Of a stretch of 64,000 nucleotides of DNA, positions 24,214 to 37,201 are shown piece after piece. A program made the translations under genes and the position numbers. Origin of the DNA: Cokeromyces recurvatus. Lineage: Eukaryota; Mucoromycota; Mucoromycetes; Mucorales; Mucoraceae. How positions within the stretch are numbered: the stretch's first letter is position 1; every line of letters starts with the position of its first letter. The stretch lies in assembly GCF_025118155.1 (NCBI RefSeq), contig NW_026251401.1, positions 62,001-126,000 of the forward strand, in the 5' to 3' direction. The notes beneath the pieces were generated by a model. It was not told where the DNA came from and ran no database searches. It worked only from the letters and a program-made list of their open reading frames with translations.

Positions 24214-24525
24214 TTATAAACGATTTAACTGCCATAATTCTTCTTCATCGTCTTGAATATGTTGTGGTAAATGACTCCATTGTCTATTATCCATACCATC
24301 TCGGGCAAAATGGAGCAAACCTGTGTTATGTAAGAGGCTTTTACCAACTAGTATTATTAATGTATGGTTAGAACGTATGAAATATTGTCTTTATTTTATT
24401 TATATATTTTTATGAATTTATATTTTACCACAAGTTCCACAACAAAAACACCAGCATAGGCCTGTAAGAAATACTGAGGCCATTATTATTAAAATAAACC
24501 ACATTTGAGCCACTGTAATTTCCAT
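24214..24525 (-). CDS. Small cysteine-rich single-pass membrane protein
   Basis: Exons 24525-24429 and 24320-24214 join in phase 1 to give 67 residues. A strong N-terminal membrane helix (about residues 7-27) runs into a Cys cluster GLCWCFCCGTCG, which is a likely palmitoylation site. A short charged tail holds DDEEELWQL. Splice signals are good (GGTAAAA donor, ACACAG acceptor). It converges tail-to-tail with the oxidoreductase (77 bp apart). I do not recognise a family. Both the membrane helix and the spliced open frame support a real gene. Confidence 0.6.
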
Positions 24526-24873
24526 ATTGCTTAATATATATGAGATGAAAAAAAAAGGGGGGGAGAGGGGGTGAAAAAAGATACTGTCTATGTATAATTT
24601 TTTTTTATTATATTACCTTTTTGGGTATGTCATACCTTAGATTTATTATATAACCTTGATTTGAAAATATTTACATAAAAAAAATTATTACATAATTGAA
24701 TATTTTAAATGGTACTGGGCTGCCTAGTTCAGCTCGAATAAAATAATAGTAAAAAAAGAAACTAACAAAATATATATATATATATAAGAGATGCAAGGAA
24801 AGAAAGAGAGGGAGAGAGAGATGAAGATATATAAATATGTATGTATGTATGTATGTATTTTTGCGCTTATAAT

Positions 24874-25391
24874 TCAGAATTTCTTGTCCTTGTTAAGTAA
24901 CAAATTATGTTCTAAATCAAGCTCTATAAAGTTTTCTTCAGAGAAAAATGTTTTCTTGCCTTTCTAAAAACCAAAATAGAATTAGTTAACATTACAAGCA
25001 CTATAGTACATGAATAACAAAAAGGCTTGCCATTTTTTTTTTCATAGTTATCTCGTCTCTATATATAAAACATAACAATATCAGCAGAGTTTCAAACGCA
25101 AAATTCATCAATACTCATTTTCTACAACATAGACAGCATCAACATGCTCCTTACTTTAGTGTTATTTCAGTTGATTATATATAAATAAAGATAAAGCAAG
25201 AATTCATTAAAAATCTTAGCAACAGTCCATTTTTGTGAAGCGTAGCGTAAAAATTAGTTACCGGGCAAATTATCGTGATCCTGATAAAATAATAGACAGA
25301 ATCCTGTTCCTGAAATAAATAAAGGCGAGTTTAAAATAGCTCAAGGCACTCATAATTGAGTATTATATATATATGTAAAAAGATATACCAT
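24874..25391 (-). CDS. Possible tiny gene with start-codon-only first exon
   Basis: On the minus strand an ATG followed by GTATAT (25391-25389), an exon 25309-25262 and an exon 24963-24874 join in phase 0 to 46 residues. The end, KKTFFSEENFIELDLEHNLLL, looks coding and stops normally. The middle exon also reads well in a second frame (LLFYQDHDNLP), so the model is ambiguous. The 298-bp intron is long for this genome. The C-terminal exon is the most convincing part. Confidence 0.25.
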
Positions 25392-26213
25392 GATATACCT
25401 TTTTTTTTGGTGGGAGGGTCTTTTGTAAAAAAAAATATCAACAAGAATGGTAAGAATAAGATAAAATTTTTTCCTGCATCATGCAAAAATAATAGACAAG
25501 TAAAATGTAAAGTATTAGTGATATCTTATATAGTTTATATTCTACTTATAATAGAATAGATGACTATTCTGGTCTTTTTTTTTTTAAGGAAATTTAAATT
25601 GACAGCTGCACGTGTTTATCGATAAAATTGACGAGTGAATATAATAAAAGCATGCACTCGAGAATGAAAATGACGTGAAATAGACAGTAATTTGGTACAG
25701 AAAAAAAAAAGAGAAACATAACTTTATTTGCATAGAACGATATATAATTTTTATGCGAATTTCGTCTGGTTGACGTTGATTTTATCGATGAATATCTAGT
25801 TAGGAATGTGGAATGTTAACGTCTTGTTTAAGATATATCTGTATTATTTGTGAATTGAATATAATAGTTAATCATATGTCAGGATTAGAGATATGTTCTT
25901 ATGAATGAATATAAGAAAATAAGTAGAAGAGATTAATACTCGTATAAAATCTAAAGTTAGTAGTAGAATCATGGGGGGGAGGGGTACCTATTTTTTTTTT
26001 TTGTTACTAGTGTATAAATTATTAAATTTTATTTGAATACCATTAAAGAATGAACTAAAGTAATTTTTATTTAATATTTTAATGCATGGATTTCATTTCC
26101 ATTTTTCTGAATAATTATAAATATGTAAAAGACGTTTTTATAATTTTTCTCTTCTTTACGTATGTACATACATTTATTCTCAATACCAAATTCTTAAAAA
26201 AAAACAAAAAAAA
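25392..26213. other. 5' flank of RhoGEF gene
   Basis: About 0.8 kb of AT-rich DNA upstream of the RhoGEF start, with G- and T-runs at about 25974-26002. It presumably contains the RhoGEF promoter. No gene is seen. Confidence 0.4.
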
Positions 26214-28614
26214 ATGACAATCATGAATGTTAACAACAACAACAATAATAATAATCAACGTTTTTTCAAGTTAGGAAAATTTATTAAAACATACAACACT
26301 AAGAATGAAGACCTTGAGAAAGTAGTTGAAGTCAAGACGACTCTTCTCGGAAAGTTAACAAAGAGATTTGTAAAAACGACCAAGATCCATTCCTTGATCA
26401 AGAAACAGGACGACCCTGCTGACAAGCTCTGTGTGTCCTCATTAAAGAGCGTTCCTGAACGGTCTTCTCTTTCCTCCTCTTTGTCAGTCAATGACTGGCA
26501 AGTTCATGAAGAGTTGAAAAAGCCGATCGCTCATCGCCAAGCAGAGCTTTGGAAAGAATTTGCTGTTGTTGGCACCGACAGCATTCCTGGTCCAGCAACT
26601 AATGGCAGGTTACCAGCTTCCTGGAGAGAAAGCATGATTCTTTCCGGAAAGGTCAAGATATTGGATGCAATGAATGATAAAGAGATCAAATACCAGGAGT
26701 TGATACATGAGATCATTTATACTGAACAATTGTATGTACATGATCTCATTTTGATTCATGAGGTATGGATTCATATAATAGGATGCTATACATATCATAG
26801 ATATAAATTATTTATTATAACAGATTTTTATGAAGGAATCCCGTCAGTTTAATGGATTACCTTCTTCAGTAAAGATTTTGTTTGATAATGTCACCGAAAT
26901 CATTCAAGTTCATTTGAATATGTTAAAGGTAAATTATTATTATTTTGTAAAAATTAGGAATCTAATAAATATATTTATCTCCTTCGTGACATATCATTAG
27001 GATTTGAAAAGTCTGCAAAATAGTACATGCGGAGTAATAAATTCTATTATGAGCATTTTCAATTATTATGTAAAAAGAAAAAAAAAGTTAAAGAGGAGGA
27101 AGGAGAAGATTATAGATGTTAACCATCTTTTTTATATCACAATAATTCGTAGCTTGATTTTTTCTCGTTATATTCTGTTTATTTTGACATTTTTGAAGAT
27201 GCTACAAATACAATTGAAGATTGTATTAAATCAAAGAATGAATTTGGCTTATTCTTAGCAGTAAGTATTTACCCTCCCCGAATTATAATTATTATATTAT
27301 TATTTTTTTTTCTAAAATATATATGTATATATTTAGCGTCGTTCGTTATGGGAAGAATGCAAGAACTTATCTTTAACTGCTTACTTATTGAAGCCTATTC
27401 CAAGGATAATGGCGTATCCTTTATTCTTCAAATCTTTACTTCGATGTGTGCCTGAAACAGATTATATACATGAAGATATTCAATCCTGCTTGGCAAAGTT
27501 GGAGAGAATGCTTCGTTACTTTGAAGAAAAGAGGGCAGATGAGGATGATTATAAGAAACTCGTAGATCTTGAGAACCGTATTGTTGGATTAGATGGCTCA
27601 TCTCCAGTTCATATTGCGAAATATGGTAGAAAATTGATTTATGAAGGTTATCTCGACACTACTACCCCTAGTCCAAAAAGATACCAAGATCATCAGCTAT
27701 CAGAACAAATTCAAGAAGCTTTGGTTGATACTACCACACAGTCTCTTTTTAAAAGAAATAATCGCTTCCCTAGAATTATTCGAAAGAAGCAAGTTTATGT
27801 ATTCTTATTCAATGATTTAGTTGTTTGCACTTATGTAAGTTTATTTTTTTTTTTAAAAAAAAAAAAAAGAAAAGAAAAAAAAACCTAAATGTATTTGTTA
27901 ATTTTGTAGGAACGTAATAAAAAGAAAAAATCAAATATGAAGGGTCGCAATTTACGTAAGAGGCTGTTTTATGGTCCATCTGCAGATACGCTTTTCAAGC
28001 TTGCTCAAGTTGCAGGCAATCTTCACTCGTTTGAACGTGAATCTGGCACTTGCTCCTTCAAGCATCCTTCATTATTTCAACCTATTACTGATTTTATCTC
28101 TAATGTATTCCACACAAATAACAATGACTCTAAAAGGGTTAGAGACTATAAGAAACAACGCCATGATAGTGAACAAGTATCAGTATTACAAAAGAAGACA
28201 TTAGGATTTAATTGTATGATTGAAACAGCTAGTAATAATGTCTCTACTCAAGTAAGTTTTATTGCCGATTCATTTGAAACAAAGGATACTTGGTGTGGCT
28301 ATCTAGAAAACATTAGAGTTGAATACTTGAATAATGCCGCAAATAATGTAAATGAATACGAACTTTATATTCAACAAAAAATCAAATTTGCTCAGGAGTC
28401 GCTTCTTTCATTTAATGATCGTTCAACTGAAGTATTCCCTGACTCAACTTGTACAATATGGATTAACGAAAATACGAAATTAGACAATGATGATTGTTTC
28501 TCTAATTTGAAGAATATTACATATGATATAAAGCTTCCAGTTGAATTTGAAGGTTTCTTGAAGAATACTTTTAATAATAGAATTTGGACTTCCAATATTT
28601 CTATTCTTTTGTGA
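26214..28614 (+). CDS. Rho guanine nucleotide exchange factor (DH-PH)
   Basis: Activates Rho-family GTPases by nucleotide exchange. Exons 26214-26762, 26824-26928, 27001-27069, 27153-27260, 27337-27834 and 27910-28614 give 677 residues. After a basic, Asn-rich N-terminus, the DH domain spans about residues 155-345: CR1 is KYQELIHEIIYTEQLYVHDL, and the diagnostic CR3 helix is LLKPIPRIMAYPLFFKSLL (about 295-313). The PH domain follows: the GRKLIYEGYL strand, then VYVFLFNDLVVCTY, then an insert, and the last helix near DTWCGYLENIRVEYL. The PH core is split by an unusual 150-200-residue insert with a long Ser/Asn-rich loop. The gene converges on an ELMO gene. The particular GTPase is unknown. Confidence 0.9.
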
Positions 28615-28835
28615 AAAAAAATGAAAAAAAAACGGAAACAACTTTTGTATCAAGAAGACTTGTAATATATATATATATAGAGTAATTAAGTATGATGTAC
28701 AGATTATTTATTTATTTATTTATTTTTCTTATATCCAAGTATCTATGTACAGAAATTGTTATATAACTTGATTTGTTTAAAATAATAAATATATCATATA
28801 CCATAATAATAGGTATTTATTAATAACGGATATTA

Positions 28836-31411
28836 TTATGATGATGTATAGTCAAAAGTAGTATCATAAAAAAATCCAGTACCTAAACCAGAAGGTACTG
28901 GAGGTACTTCTATAACACCGTGAGGAACTTCAACTCGATCTCCAGCAATCTGTAATAATTTTACTTTCACGCCCACTTCTGTAAGGGTGTGAAATAACTC
29001 AGCAGTTTCTTTGCAAGTAAACCGCTTATCAAGTAATAACATACTGAATCCGTCTTTCCATTCAGCTGCTTGAGTTGTTGTGGCACAATAAAATTCAGCG
29101 AGCGGAATATTATGATCCGTATATAATGCAAATGATAATTTGCTAGCATATGGAGCTGATGATAGACTGCTATCCAACATCATGTTGTTACTATTACTGA
29201 ATGCTTGTGACGTAGCACTATGATGATTCATGGATGACTTGGTATGTATTGTTTGAATTTCAACAATGGAACTTAAATCAATACGGTTAGGTAGCTTTTC
29301 ATATGATTTTAATATGGGAGCTATTTTTTCTGAAAAATCACCATACATGAGCGCCTTTTTAGATTGGCTTAATTTGTAATATCGCCAGCGTTTATTACCA
29401 GTCGTTGTACTCATATTGTTAGTTAACAAAGAGGAAGAAAGAGATGGATTGTTATTGAGAGGTGTAGTAGTAGTGGTAACAGTAGTAGTAGCAGCAGAAG
29501 TAGTAGTAGTAGCGTTTGTAATAGTAGATACTAAATGTAAAGAATTATTATTATTATTGCTATTTGATGGAATGACAGACATTCTTTGTTGAGATACAGG
29601 ACAAGGAAACCAAGCACCCTCTAGTAAACAACTAATTCTTTGTTTCTTAAGAAACTCATAAGATTGTCTAGATAATCGTGTACGTAGATGACTAAAAAAT
29701 GTTTAAGTATATATTATATAATACAGTTTAATATCTATACCTAATAGCATCTCTTCCTAATAAATCATCAGCCCATTCAAGTTCTTTTAAGCGACGGTCA
29801 CGAATTTGTTGATATGGAGTTTCAAACATAATTCGATCAAACTCGATTATATTTTTGGATGTAAGACTGTCGTTTAATGTTGATCTTAATTGACTCCTTA
29901 CAAGAGCTGAAACCTTTGAGAAATCGAACGTTGTAGCTTCCATATCATGAAATATTCTAAAGAAAGTTTGTAAAGTTGTAGAATGCACATGGTTAAAATT
30001 TAATATTAATGGTTGGAATTCACTTTTAGTAGTATCTAACAAAAGGGAATGAATTTAGTCTACCTACTGATTTATTGATTTTATATTTATTTATTTATTT
30101 ACTTATTGATGTTGCAGTTATATTCCAGTGACTAAGTAATAAATCTGTAACTTCTATACTTGCTTTTGCAAATGGACATCGTTTGCCCTCTGGACGATGA
30201 GTTTGCTCTAAAATTAGTTTTGAATACAAATCTTGATTATTTATAACGAAATAATGCATTCCTTCCAAACCAAAAAGACCTATTCGTCTAAATTCTCTAT
30301 GAGGCACTTCTGACTAAACATTGTAAAACATATAAATAAAATAAAATAAAGAAAGAAGACTATATGTTATATACATACTGTAAATCCAATCTTTTTCCAT
30401 TTCTTTGCACCTGGTATATCAACTTGCTCTAACTTTGCAATTTCCCATATATCATTCAACATTTTGACATGATGCGGATTATTTATTGAAACAGCTGAGT
30501 TATACCTTTTATTTAAATTTTGCATAAAAACTGTTTGGTATTCAAGTATCATTAATTTCAGTTCAGTTGAAGGATGGTGATTCATTAGTCTCTATTTTAT
30601 ATGTATATTTTAGAAAAAATAAAATTAAATTAAATTAAAAAAAAACTGTCTTATTACTTATATGTAAAGTCTTTTCGAAATATACCAAAATATTTTTTTG
30701 TAAGTTGGAGTGTTCATACATGCTTGAAAGCTGACTTCGATATTCATCTGTTACGTATTTTAAGATGACAATCAAAAGTGACATACTCGTGATAGATAAC
30801 ATGTATTCTGGGCTTAGGAGTCTATCTACAAGAGTCGTAATGAAGGTTGGTTCAGCTTCAATTGCTTTATGTATGGTTGGATAGCCATAACAACGAATGG
30901 ATGAAACGGAATCTGATGTTGCACAAACTAATTTGACTAAAATCGCGATAGCAGGACGAGCAATGGTAGCCAGTTGTTCTATCACGACAACATGTGCAAT
31001 ATGAATAATAAAGTCATCCTCTAACGACTCCCAACCTGTATCATGTTCCATAAGAGATAAAAAAGAATTTAGTGCGTAAGCTAAAGTATTTCCTGTAGAA
31101 TTTTTGATGATATCACATAAAGAACCCAATCCTCCTCTTTCTAAAAATTCAGCTGCAAACTCTTTCTCCTTTTTTTTTTTTTTTTTTTTTTTTGATTTGA
31201 TTTAATAGGATGCATAAATTTTTGTTTGTTTTATATGTCTTACTTTTAAATAACCTTGCAATGAGAAAGTTGCAATTTTAAGTGATTTATCGTCCTTTGC
31301 AGTAGAGATATTCACATTTGATGAACTTTCAGATAAACTAAAACCGGAAGAAAGTCTTTTAATAGCTTCTTGTGCAGTTGGTTTGGAATCAAAATTATAA
31401 GATTGAGACAT
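28836..31411 (-). CDS. ELMO/CED-12 family protein
   Basis: ELMO proteins act with DOCK-type exchange factors to activate Rac-like GTPases and also regulate Arf signalling. Exons 31411-31244, 31168-30647, 30591-30379, 30313-30103, 30035-29741 and 29691-28836 give 754 residues (human ELMO1 has 727). Order: helical ARM-like repeats (about 60-230), the ELMO domain (about 270-440, with EFRRIGLFGLEGMHYF), a helical linker, a PH domain split by low-complexity Thr/Ser and Asn runs (KRWRYYKLSQSKKALMYGDF then AAEWKDGFSMLL), and the signature proline tail GVIEVPPVPSGLGTGFFYD. Two junctions are less certain: intron 1 has a poly-A stretch directly before its acceptor, and the exon 2 donor is GTTTTT. Confidence 0.9.
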
Positions 31412-32105
31412 TGAAAAAATAAATAAATAAATAAATAAAAAAAAATTAGAGGTAAAAAATAAATAAAAACTCTAAACCTTATATGGCCACGTGATAGTAT
31501 ATCTGCTTCAACCAATTATTTGTCCATTTTTTCATAGCTTAACCTGGTTTTGAAATTAAAATAAATCCAGGAAAAAAAAAAAAGGAATGGTCTAGAGATA
31601 ATTCAAAATATCAGAAAACTATTCTTATTACACACTTTTTGAAAGAAAGGTATTAATTAAATTAATCTTCAACTTTAAACATGTCGACAATCTCGAAATG
31701 GTTAATCATCGATATTAAATACCAATCTTTATTTCAAGTAAAAATTAGGGAAGGACGATGAATTAATTACTTCTAATGTAGAGAAAAAAAAAAGAGAGGG
31801 AAAGGCTATGTTCGAAAGATTAAATGAAGAATATCAAATAGCATCTAAATTGAATAGAAAAAAAAAGAAAGGAATTCAGTTTATTGTTCCTATTTTTTGT
31901 AGTCTATTAATTCAATACAGAGACTAAGCCGTTTTATGATTTGTTCCACTCACTCAATACGTGTTTATATAATCAATTTTGAAAAAAAAAAAAAAAAAAA
32001 AATCTGAGTTTCAACGAATGAATCCATGAAATGTATAAAAACGACAAATTTAAGAATTTTTTAATATTTTTTTAATATTTTTTTTTTTTCTTTTCTTCTA
32101 AAAAT
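31412..32105. promoter_or_regulatory. Divergent intergenic region (ELMO / small orphan)
   Basis: About 700 bp between outward-facing genes at 31411 and 32106. AT-rich with A runs at 31981-32001 and T-rich leader sequence directly before the 32106 start. It presumably carries both promoters. Confidence 0.4.
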
Positions 32106-32669
32106 ATGAGTACTTTAATAATTGACAAGGACTTTAATGATGACATTATACATTTGAATGAAGAACCCTTGTATGCATATAGTTCACCTTTTACTATAGA
32201 TGAGCTTTATCCTCAACAAAAAAGTTTATTTAATGATAATACTAAAAATTTATTTGATAATTCAAGTGAAGAAGAATTTCATCCACAAGCACCTCCTCCT
32301 TCACCACAATCAAAACCTATGCTTGATATGATATTCACTTCAAAGCTTAATGAAAATGAAACATTATTTCCTTTTGAACAACATGCTCAAGCTTTAGATA
32401 AGCTATTACGTAAAACATTAAAGAAAAATAGGAATGGAAGTATAATAAAATCTTCTAAAAGACAAAGATCGAGTTGTTTACGTATACTTCCTGTTAACAA
32501 TCAAGAAACGTCACTATTATCTCCTTCATGGAAAACAAGAACAAAAAGTCAAAAAATGGATTTTATTATAAAGGCTACTGAAAATACAAAGAAGTTAAAA
32601 TCAGTTATAATTTTAGATGATAAAGAAGAAGAAAAGATAATTAATGAATTAAAAGATATGGGATTATAA
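32106..32669 (+). CDS. Uncharacterised 187-residue protein
   Basis: An intronless open frame with a pyrimidine-rich leader. Its acidic N-terminal half contains a PQAPPPSPQSKP proline stretch. A basic middle follows (LRKTLKKNRNGS, then SSKRQRSSC). The C-terminal helix is acidic, DDKEEEKIINELKDMGL. No membrane segment or recognised domain is seen. The composition suggests a largely disordered nuclear or cytosolic protein. Codon use matches neighbouring genes. Confidence 0.6.
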   Translation: MSTLIIDKDFNDDIIHLNEEPLYAYSSPFTIDELYPQQKSLFNDNTKNLFDNSSEEEFHPQAPPPSPQSKPMLDMIFTSKLNENETLFPFEQHAQALDKLLRKTLKKNRNGSIIKSSKRQRSSCLRILPVNNQETSLLSPSWKTRTKSQKMDFIIKATENTKKLKSVIILDDKEEEKIINELKDMGL

Positions 32670-33616
32670 GTTTTAATTTAACTATGCATGCATATATCGA
32701 ATAAGTGACAAAGGAAGAAGAAGAAGAAGAAGAAACAAAAAAAGAAAAAAAGAAAAGAATACCTTTCTATATAAATACATACGCAATCATACATATTATT
32801 TATACATAAACTATAAATGTACAGAGCTTTACTATGCCAATTTATGGCAATAAATAAATATGAACTAAATAATAAATAACTTGAGTTCACTTTATATTCA
32901 TTTATCGATAAAAAGAAGCTTATAAAGGTAACAAAGAGTTCTTCATTATTATAAGGTTTTACTTGATAGTCTTTTCAAACTAAATTGAATGATACTCCCT
33001 ATATGTTGTTGTTATTGTGATACTTGTTCAATATTTCATAATCTGTCTTATGCAGTCTTATGCATTAATATCATGTTACGAGGCAAGGATTCATTGGACA
33101 GGTCAGGGAGTACAATGACTTTAATATTAACCATCTTTAGTATTATGTCCATACTATGCTTCCGAAAGTAAAGTGTCTATTGGGAAGAGACTGTTATTTA
33201 TTTTATTAATAAAGAATAGTAAATATTGTATATGAAGTATATGTTAAATAGCATAGACCTCGTAAGAATGAATTTCACATCATTGTCTTTATTTCAGTTT
33301 AAGGGTTCTTTATTGAATATGAAAGTATTATGAAAAAAAGCCCTATCATGTATCTTCTTCAACATTTGAACAATCATACTGGCGCTTTTCTTTTTATAAA
33401 CATATATTCAAATATTGAATTTTTTCCAATCCAATGACTTGCCGGATTTTTTTTTTTTTTGGACTTCTTAAGGTTATAAACTCTACATCAGATTCGATAT
33501 TTTAAAGTAAAGATACTACTTCAATGAAATGCTTTACGATAACGAAAGATAGTTAATCGAAAAGCTATATGCATAGTATAATATCAATATTGTTAATGGT
33601 TACAAGAAATTAAACT
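32670..33616. other. Gene-poor spacer
   Basis: Includes a GAA/GAAG repeat and T/A-rich DNA. Short frames are interrupted. No gene is supported; the tandem duplication begins at its right end. Confidence 0.4.
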
Positions 33617-33804
33617 TCCAAGAAAGTATTCAAAGAAACAGAAATGATTGGACTATAAAAGCCTTATTCAGTACCAAGGGATATCTCCTCATTCTTATAT
33701 CGAACATACTATATTACTCAGTCAATTGAACTGAGACTCCTATTTTTATTTCACTTCAATGGCCACAAATGTAATCAAAATCTTGTTTTGTGTAAAAATC
33801 CAAT

Positions 33805-33846
<42 letters not shown>

Positions 33847-34791
33847 AAGAAAGAAAGAAAAGAAATCGTCGCGTAAAGCTAAAAAATGGACATGCAAAAA
33901 TAAAAATAAAAAAAGAATGCGTAAATGGATTGGGAAAATCCAATATTTATACATATACAGTCTCTTATAAATATTGTATTATTTGATAATCAGTAGAAAT
34001 GCTTACATTTAATAAACTTTCTACTAAACATACTAATAACAAATGAGGCCATTTAGTTGAAATTGGCAAACATTAAAAAAAAAAGGTATAAAATATATAC
34101 CAATATAATTTGCTTAAAACAAGGATAATATCAAGTAAATAAAAATAAAATAAAATAGGAAATATAAAGAAATAAAGTAAAAGAGACAAAGGAAGTATGT
34201 TGAGACTTGTTAATAAGTTTTATTAAGATAAATATGAGTTAAGAATTTTAATACAAAATAAAGGTAAACAATGTTAGATTATTTATATCTTTTGTGGATA
34301 AGGATAATGACTAATAATATACCAAACTGTATTTGATAATATTAAGAGTTATACATGTCTTTTTTGTATGTATGTATATATTTATTTTTATAAACTAATA
34401 CATGTACTCTGAGTAAAATCTATTATTATTACGCGTACCTGCGTTATTCTTACTTTACCCCAGTTTAACTTTATAAAATTTATATTCAGCAGAACAATAA
34501 TAGAAGAAGACATAGTTTTAGATGTAAGGCTTTTATTCCTTATTTTTCCTATACAAGGGTAAATATATTCTTAATATGTCTGCAGACAGAATTATCATAA
34601 AGGTGTCTTACTTGTTCTATTATGGCTATTTTATCTTATTGAATTAAGTTATAAATTTTACAACCATGACAAAATAATTTAATATAAATGCTATTTTTTA
34701 TTTTACAAGTGTATATATGAAAAAAAAATGAAATGAAACAGAATATTGCATAAAGTAGGACTATTAAAAAATAGTCTTTCTTTTTTTAAGT

Positions 34792-36218
34792 TTAAGATTT
34801 GGTTACTTTAGTCGTTGTTCCTACTGCAGCAGAGAAGCCAACTTGACTATTTTTTGCATCAAAAGTAAGATAAGTGTTTCTAAGAATATTTTCGCCAAAT
34901 ATGAATATATTTTCCCCTGTAGCTTCAATAATAGCTCCTTCAACAATACCCCATACACAGGATTTAGCGGTAGATAAATCATTTGTATCTGTAGGATGAA
35001 TCAAACTCTTTACTGGTACATCGACATTAATAATGGGTGACCCCTTACTTGTGGATGACTGGTAGGAAAATTTTACACGAACATCTGAGGAATGATAGTT
35101 ACAATCTACAACATAGAGGCCTTCGAAACGACCATGAGCTACGGGATATGTTGTTTGGCCTGTCAAAGCACTTAATGTCTTTTTAGCGTATTCTGGTTTG
35201 ATATAAGTTAAAGTGGTACCAGTATCAATTATAGTTCGATAAGACTTATCAAATCCGATGTTTGTAGCTTCGCCATCCTCCTTTGTTATAGAAATATCCT
35301 GAAGGAAGACTTCCCATCCTTCAGAAGTCTTTTCATTTTTATTAGCAACTTGAGCATATTCAATGGATCCGGTATACAAATCAGTGTTTGCGCCACCTAA
35401 AGCTAATTCACCACTCCATCCCAAAGCGTCACGTTCGTCTTTATATCCCAAAGAGATAGAAAACACAGCTTCTTTGATCAAATTTTGCTGTATCATGTGA
35501 TAAAAAAGATTCGCAGACGGGCTATCTGTTTTGTCTTGTGCATTCATATTTTGGTAACCAAAGCCGAGAATACCATCAACACGAACCGTGGATGGTTCTT
35601 CCTTGTTACCCGTGTTGACAGTAACCTCTCTAGGATGTAAAATTCCTTGTTGCATTTCAGCTAACCCAAACTTTTGGTTTTGAACTTGAATACCTGCTAA
35701 TGTAACTACATCCGTACCATATTGACCTATAACCGTACCAGTACCATAACTTAAATCCAATGTATCATCTAAATAGTTGAAGGTAGATGAATCGTATGTG
35801 ATGAAAGGTGTAGAAGGACATTCGAATGATGGACAGTCCTCGCTAGCAACCCATAATTCAGTGCTATATATATATGTATATATAATATTATATTATATGT
35901 TAGTAGATGTATATGTGTATTGAATAAGACATGTATATACCTTCCAGTATCTAAAATCAGTTGAAATTGTTGTGCAGGTGTGCCAATTCCGATACCAACA
36001 AGATACTGAGTATACCAATCGAAAATAGGAGCACTTGATAACGCACCATCTCTACGTAGAAGAGATACGTTAAAATTTTCTCTAGCTATGACATTTCTTG
36101 AGATAATGGGAAGTTTGATTAACGAAGGCTCTCGACTAATCGAGGCTGCAGTAACCACTGAAGATCCAGTCAAAAGTGAAAGCTTCAAAATCGAAAATAA
36201 TAGACTGCTCACAACCAT
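34792..36218 (-). CDS. Secreted pepsin-like aspartic protease (copy A)
   Basis: Secreted or vacuolar aspartic endopeptidase (family A1). Two exons (36218-35941 and 35863-34792) give 449 residues. A signal peptide (about residues 1-24, hydrophobic SLLFSILKLSLL) is followed by a propeptide and the mature enzyme starting near FDWYTQYLVGIGIGTPAQQF. The first catalytic site is LDTGS-TELWV (Asp about 90, with the Ser codon split by the intron); the second is IIDTGTTLTYI (about residue 305). The flap region has YGTG. VWGIVEG and FIFGENILRNTYLTFD resemble the normal C-terminal fold. The intron position is the same in its paralogue at 38920-40354. Confidence 0.92.
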
Positions 36219-36617
36219 TTTTATATATATGTATGTATATATATATATATGTATGTATATATATTAGTATACTTTATAAATAAAGGCTATAGAAATAACA
36301 ATAACAAAAAAAACAAGTTGAAGAAGGAGAAATGATCTATTATTTATATATATTATAGACAGAGGAAAAATAAAGAAACATAACTCAATCATGTCAGAAA
36401 TTTGATTCTCCGCGTCTATCATTTTTACAGGCTTCAATAATTCCGCTTTTATTGATTTCATAAAAAAAATACTGAAAGTATAATAGTGGATGTAATTTTT
36501 TTTTTCAAGAATTTATCAGATTAATAAAGATTATCGTAATACAAACTTCGTATTTACAAACTGATTCTTTAGTAGATAATAAATTTTTCAGAAAATTTTG
36601 TTCCTAATTTTACAAAG

Positions 36618-37164
36618 TTTGAATCAATCACTGTTTCTTGTAAATACTTGTCCGATAACTAGGAGCTCTTAGGTCCAGAAATTATTATTTAGAATGTATG
36701 AATAATTATGATTTTGTTTTATCTATATTTGTATCAATTCTTGTTTCTTGTAAACACTTGTTCGATAAATGGGAACTCTCGTATCTTGAAATTATTATCT
36801 AGAATGTATGGAAATTCATGACTTTTTTTTTTTTTAAAAAAAAAAATCCATATTTGTATCAATTCTTGCTTCTTGTAAACACTCGCGTCTTGAAATTATT
36901 ATGAAAATGCGTGATTTTTTTTTTAAATCCATATTTGTATCAATTGCTGTTTCTTGTAAACACTTAATCGACAAATGGGAGCTCTCACATCTTGAAATTA
37001 TTATAAATATTCATGATTTTTTTTTGTTTTATTTTTATTTGTATCAATTTCCGTTTCTTGTAGTCGCTTATTCGATGAATGGGAACTCTCGGGTCTTGAA
37101 ATTATTACTTAGAATATATGAATATTCATGATTTTTTTTAATATCTATATTTGTAACAATTCCT

Positions 37165-37201
<37 letters not shown>

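Noticed and set aside
33759..33986. Poly-lysine open frames
   Set aside because: They arise from a long A run near 33808 and continue only in low-complexity sequence.
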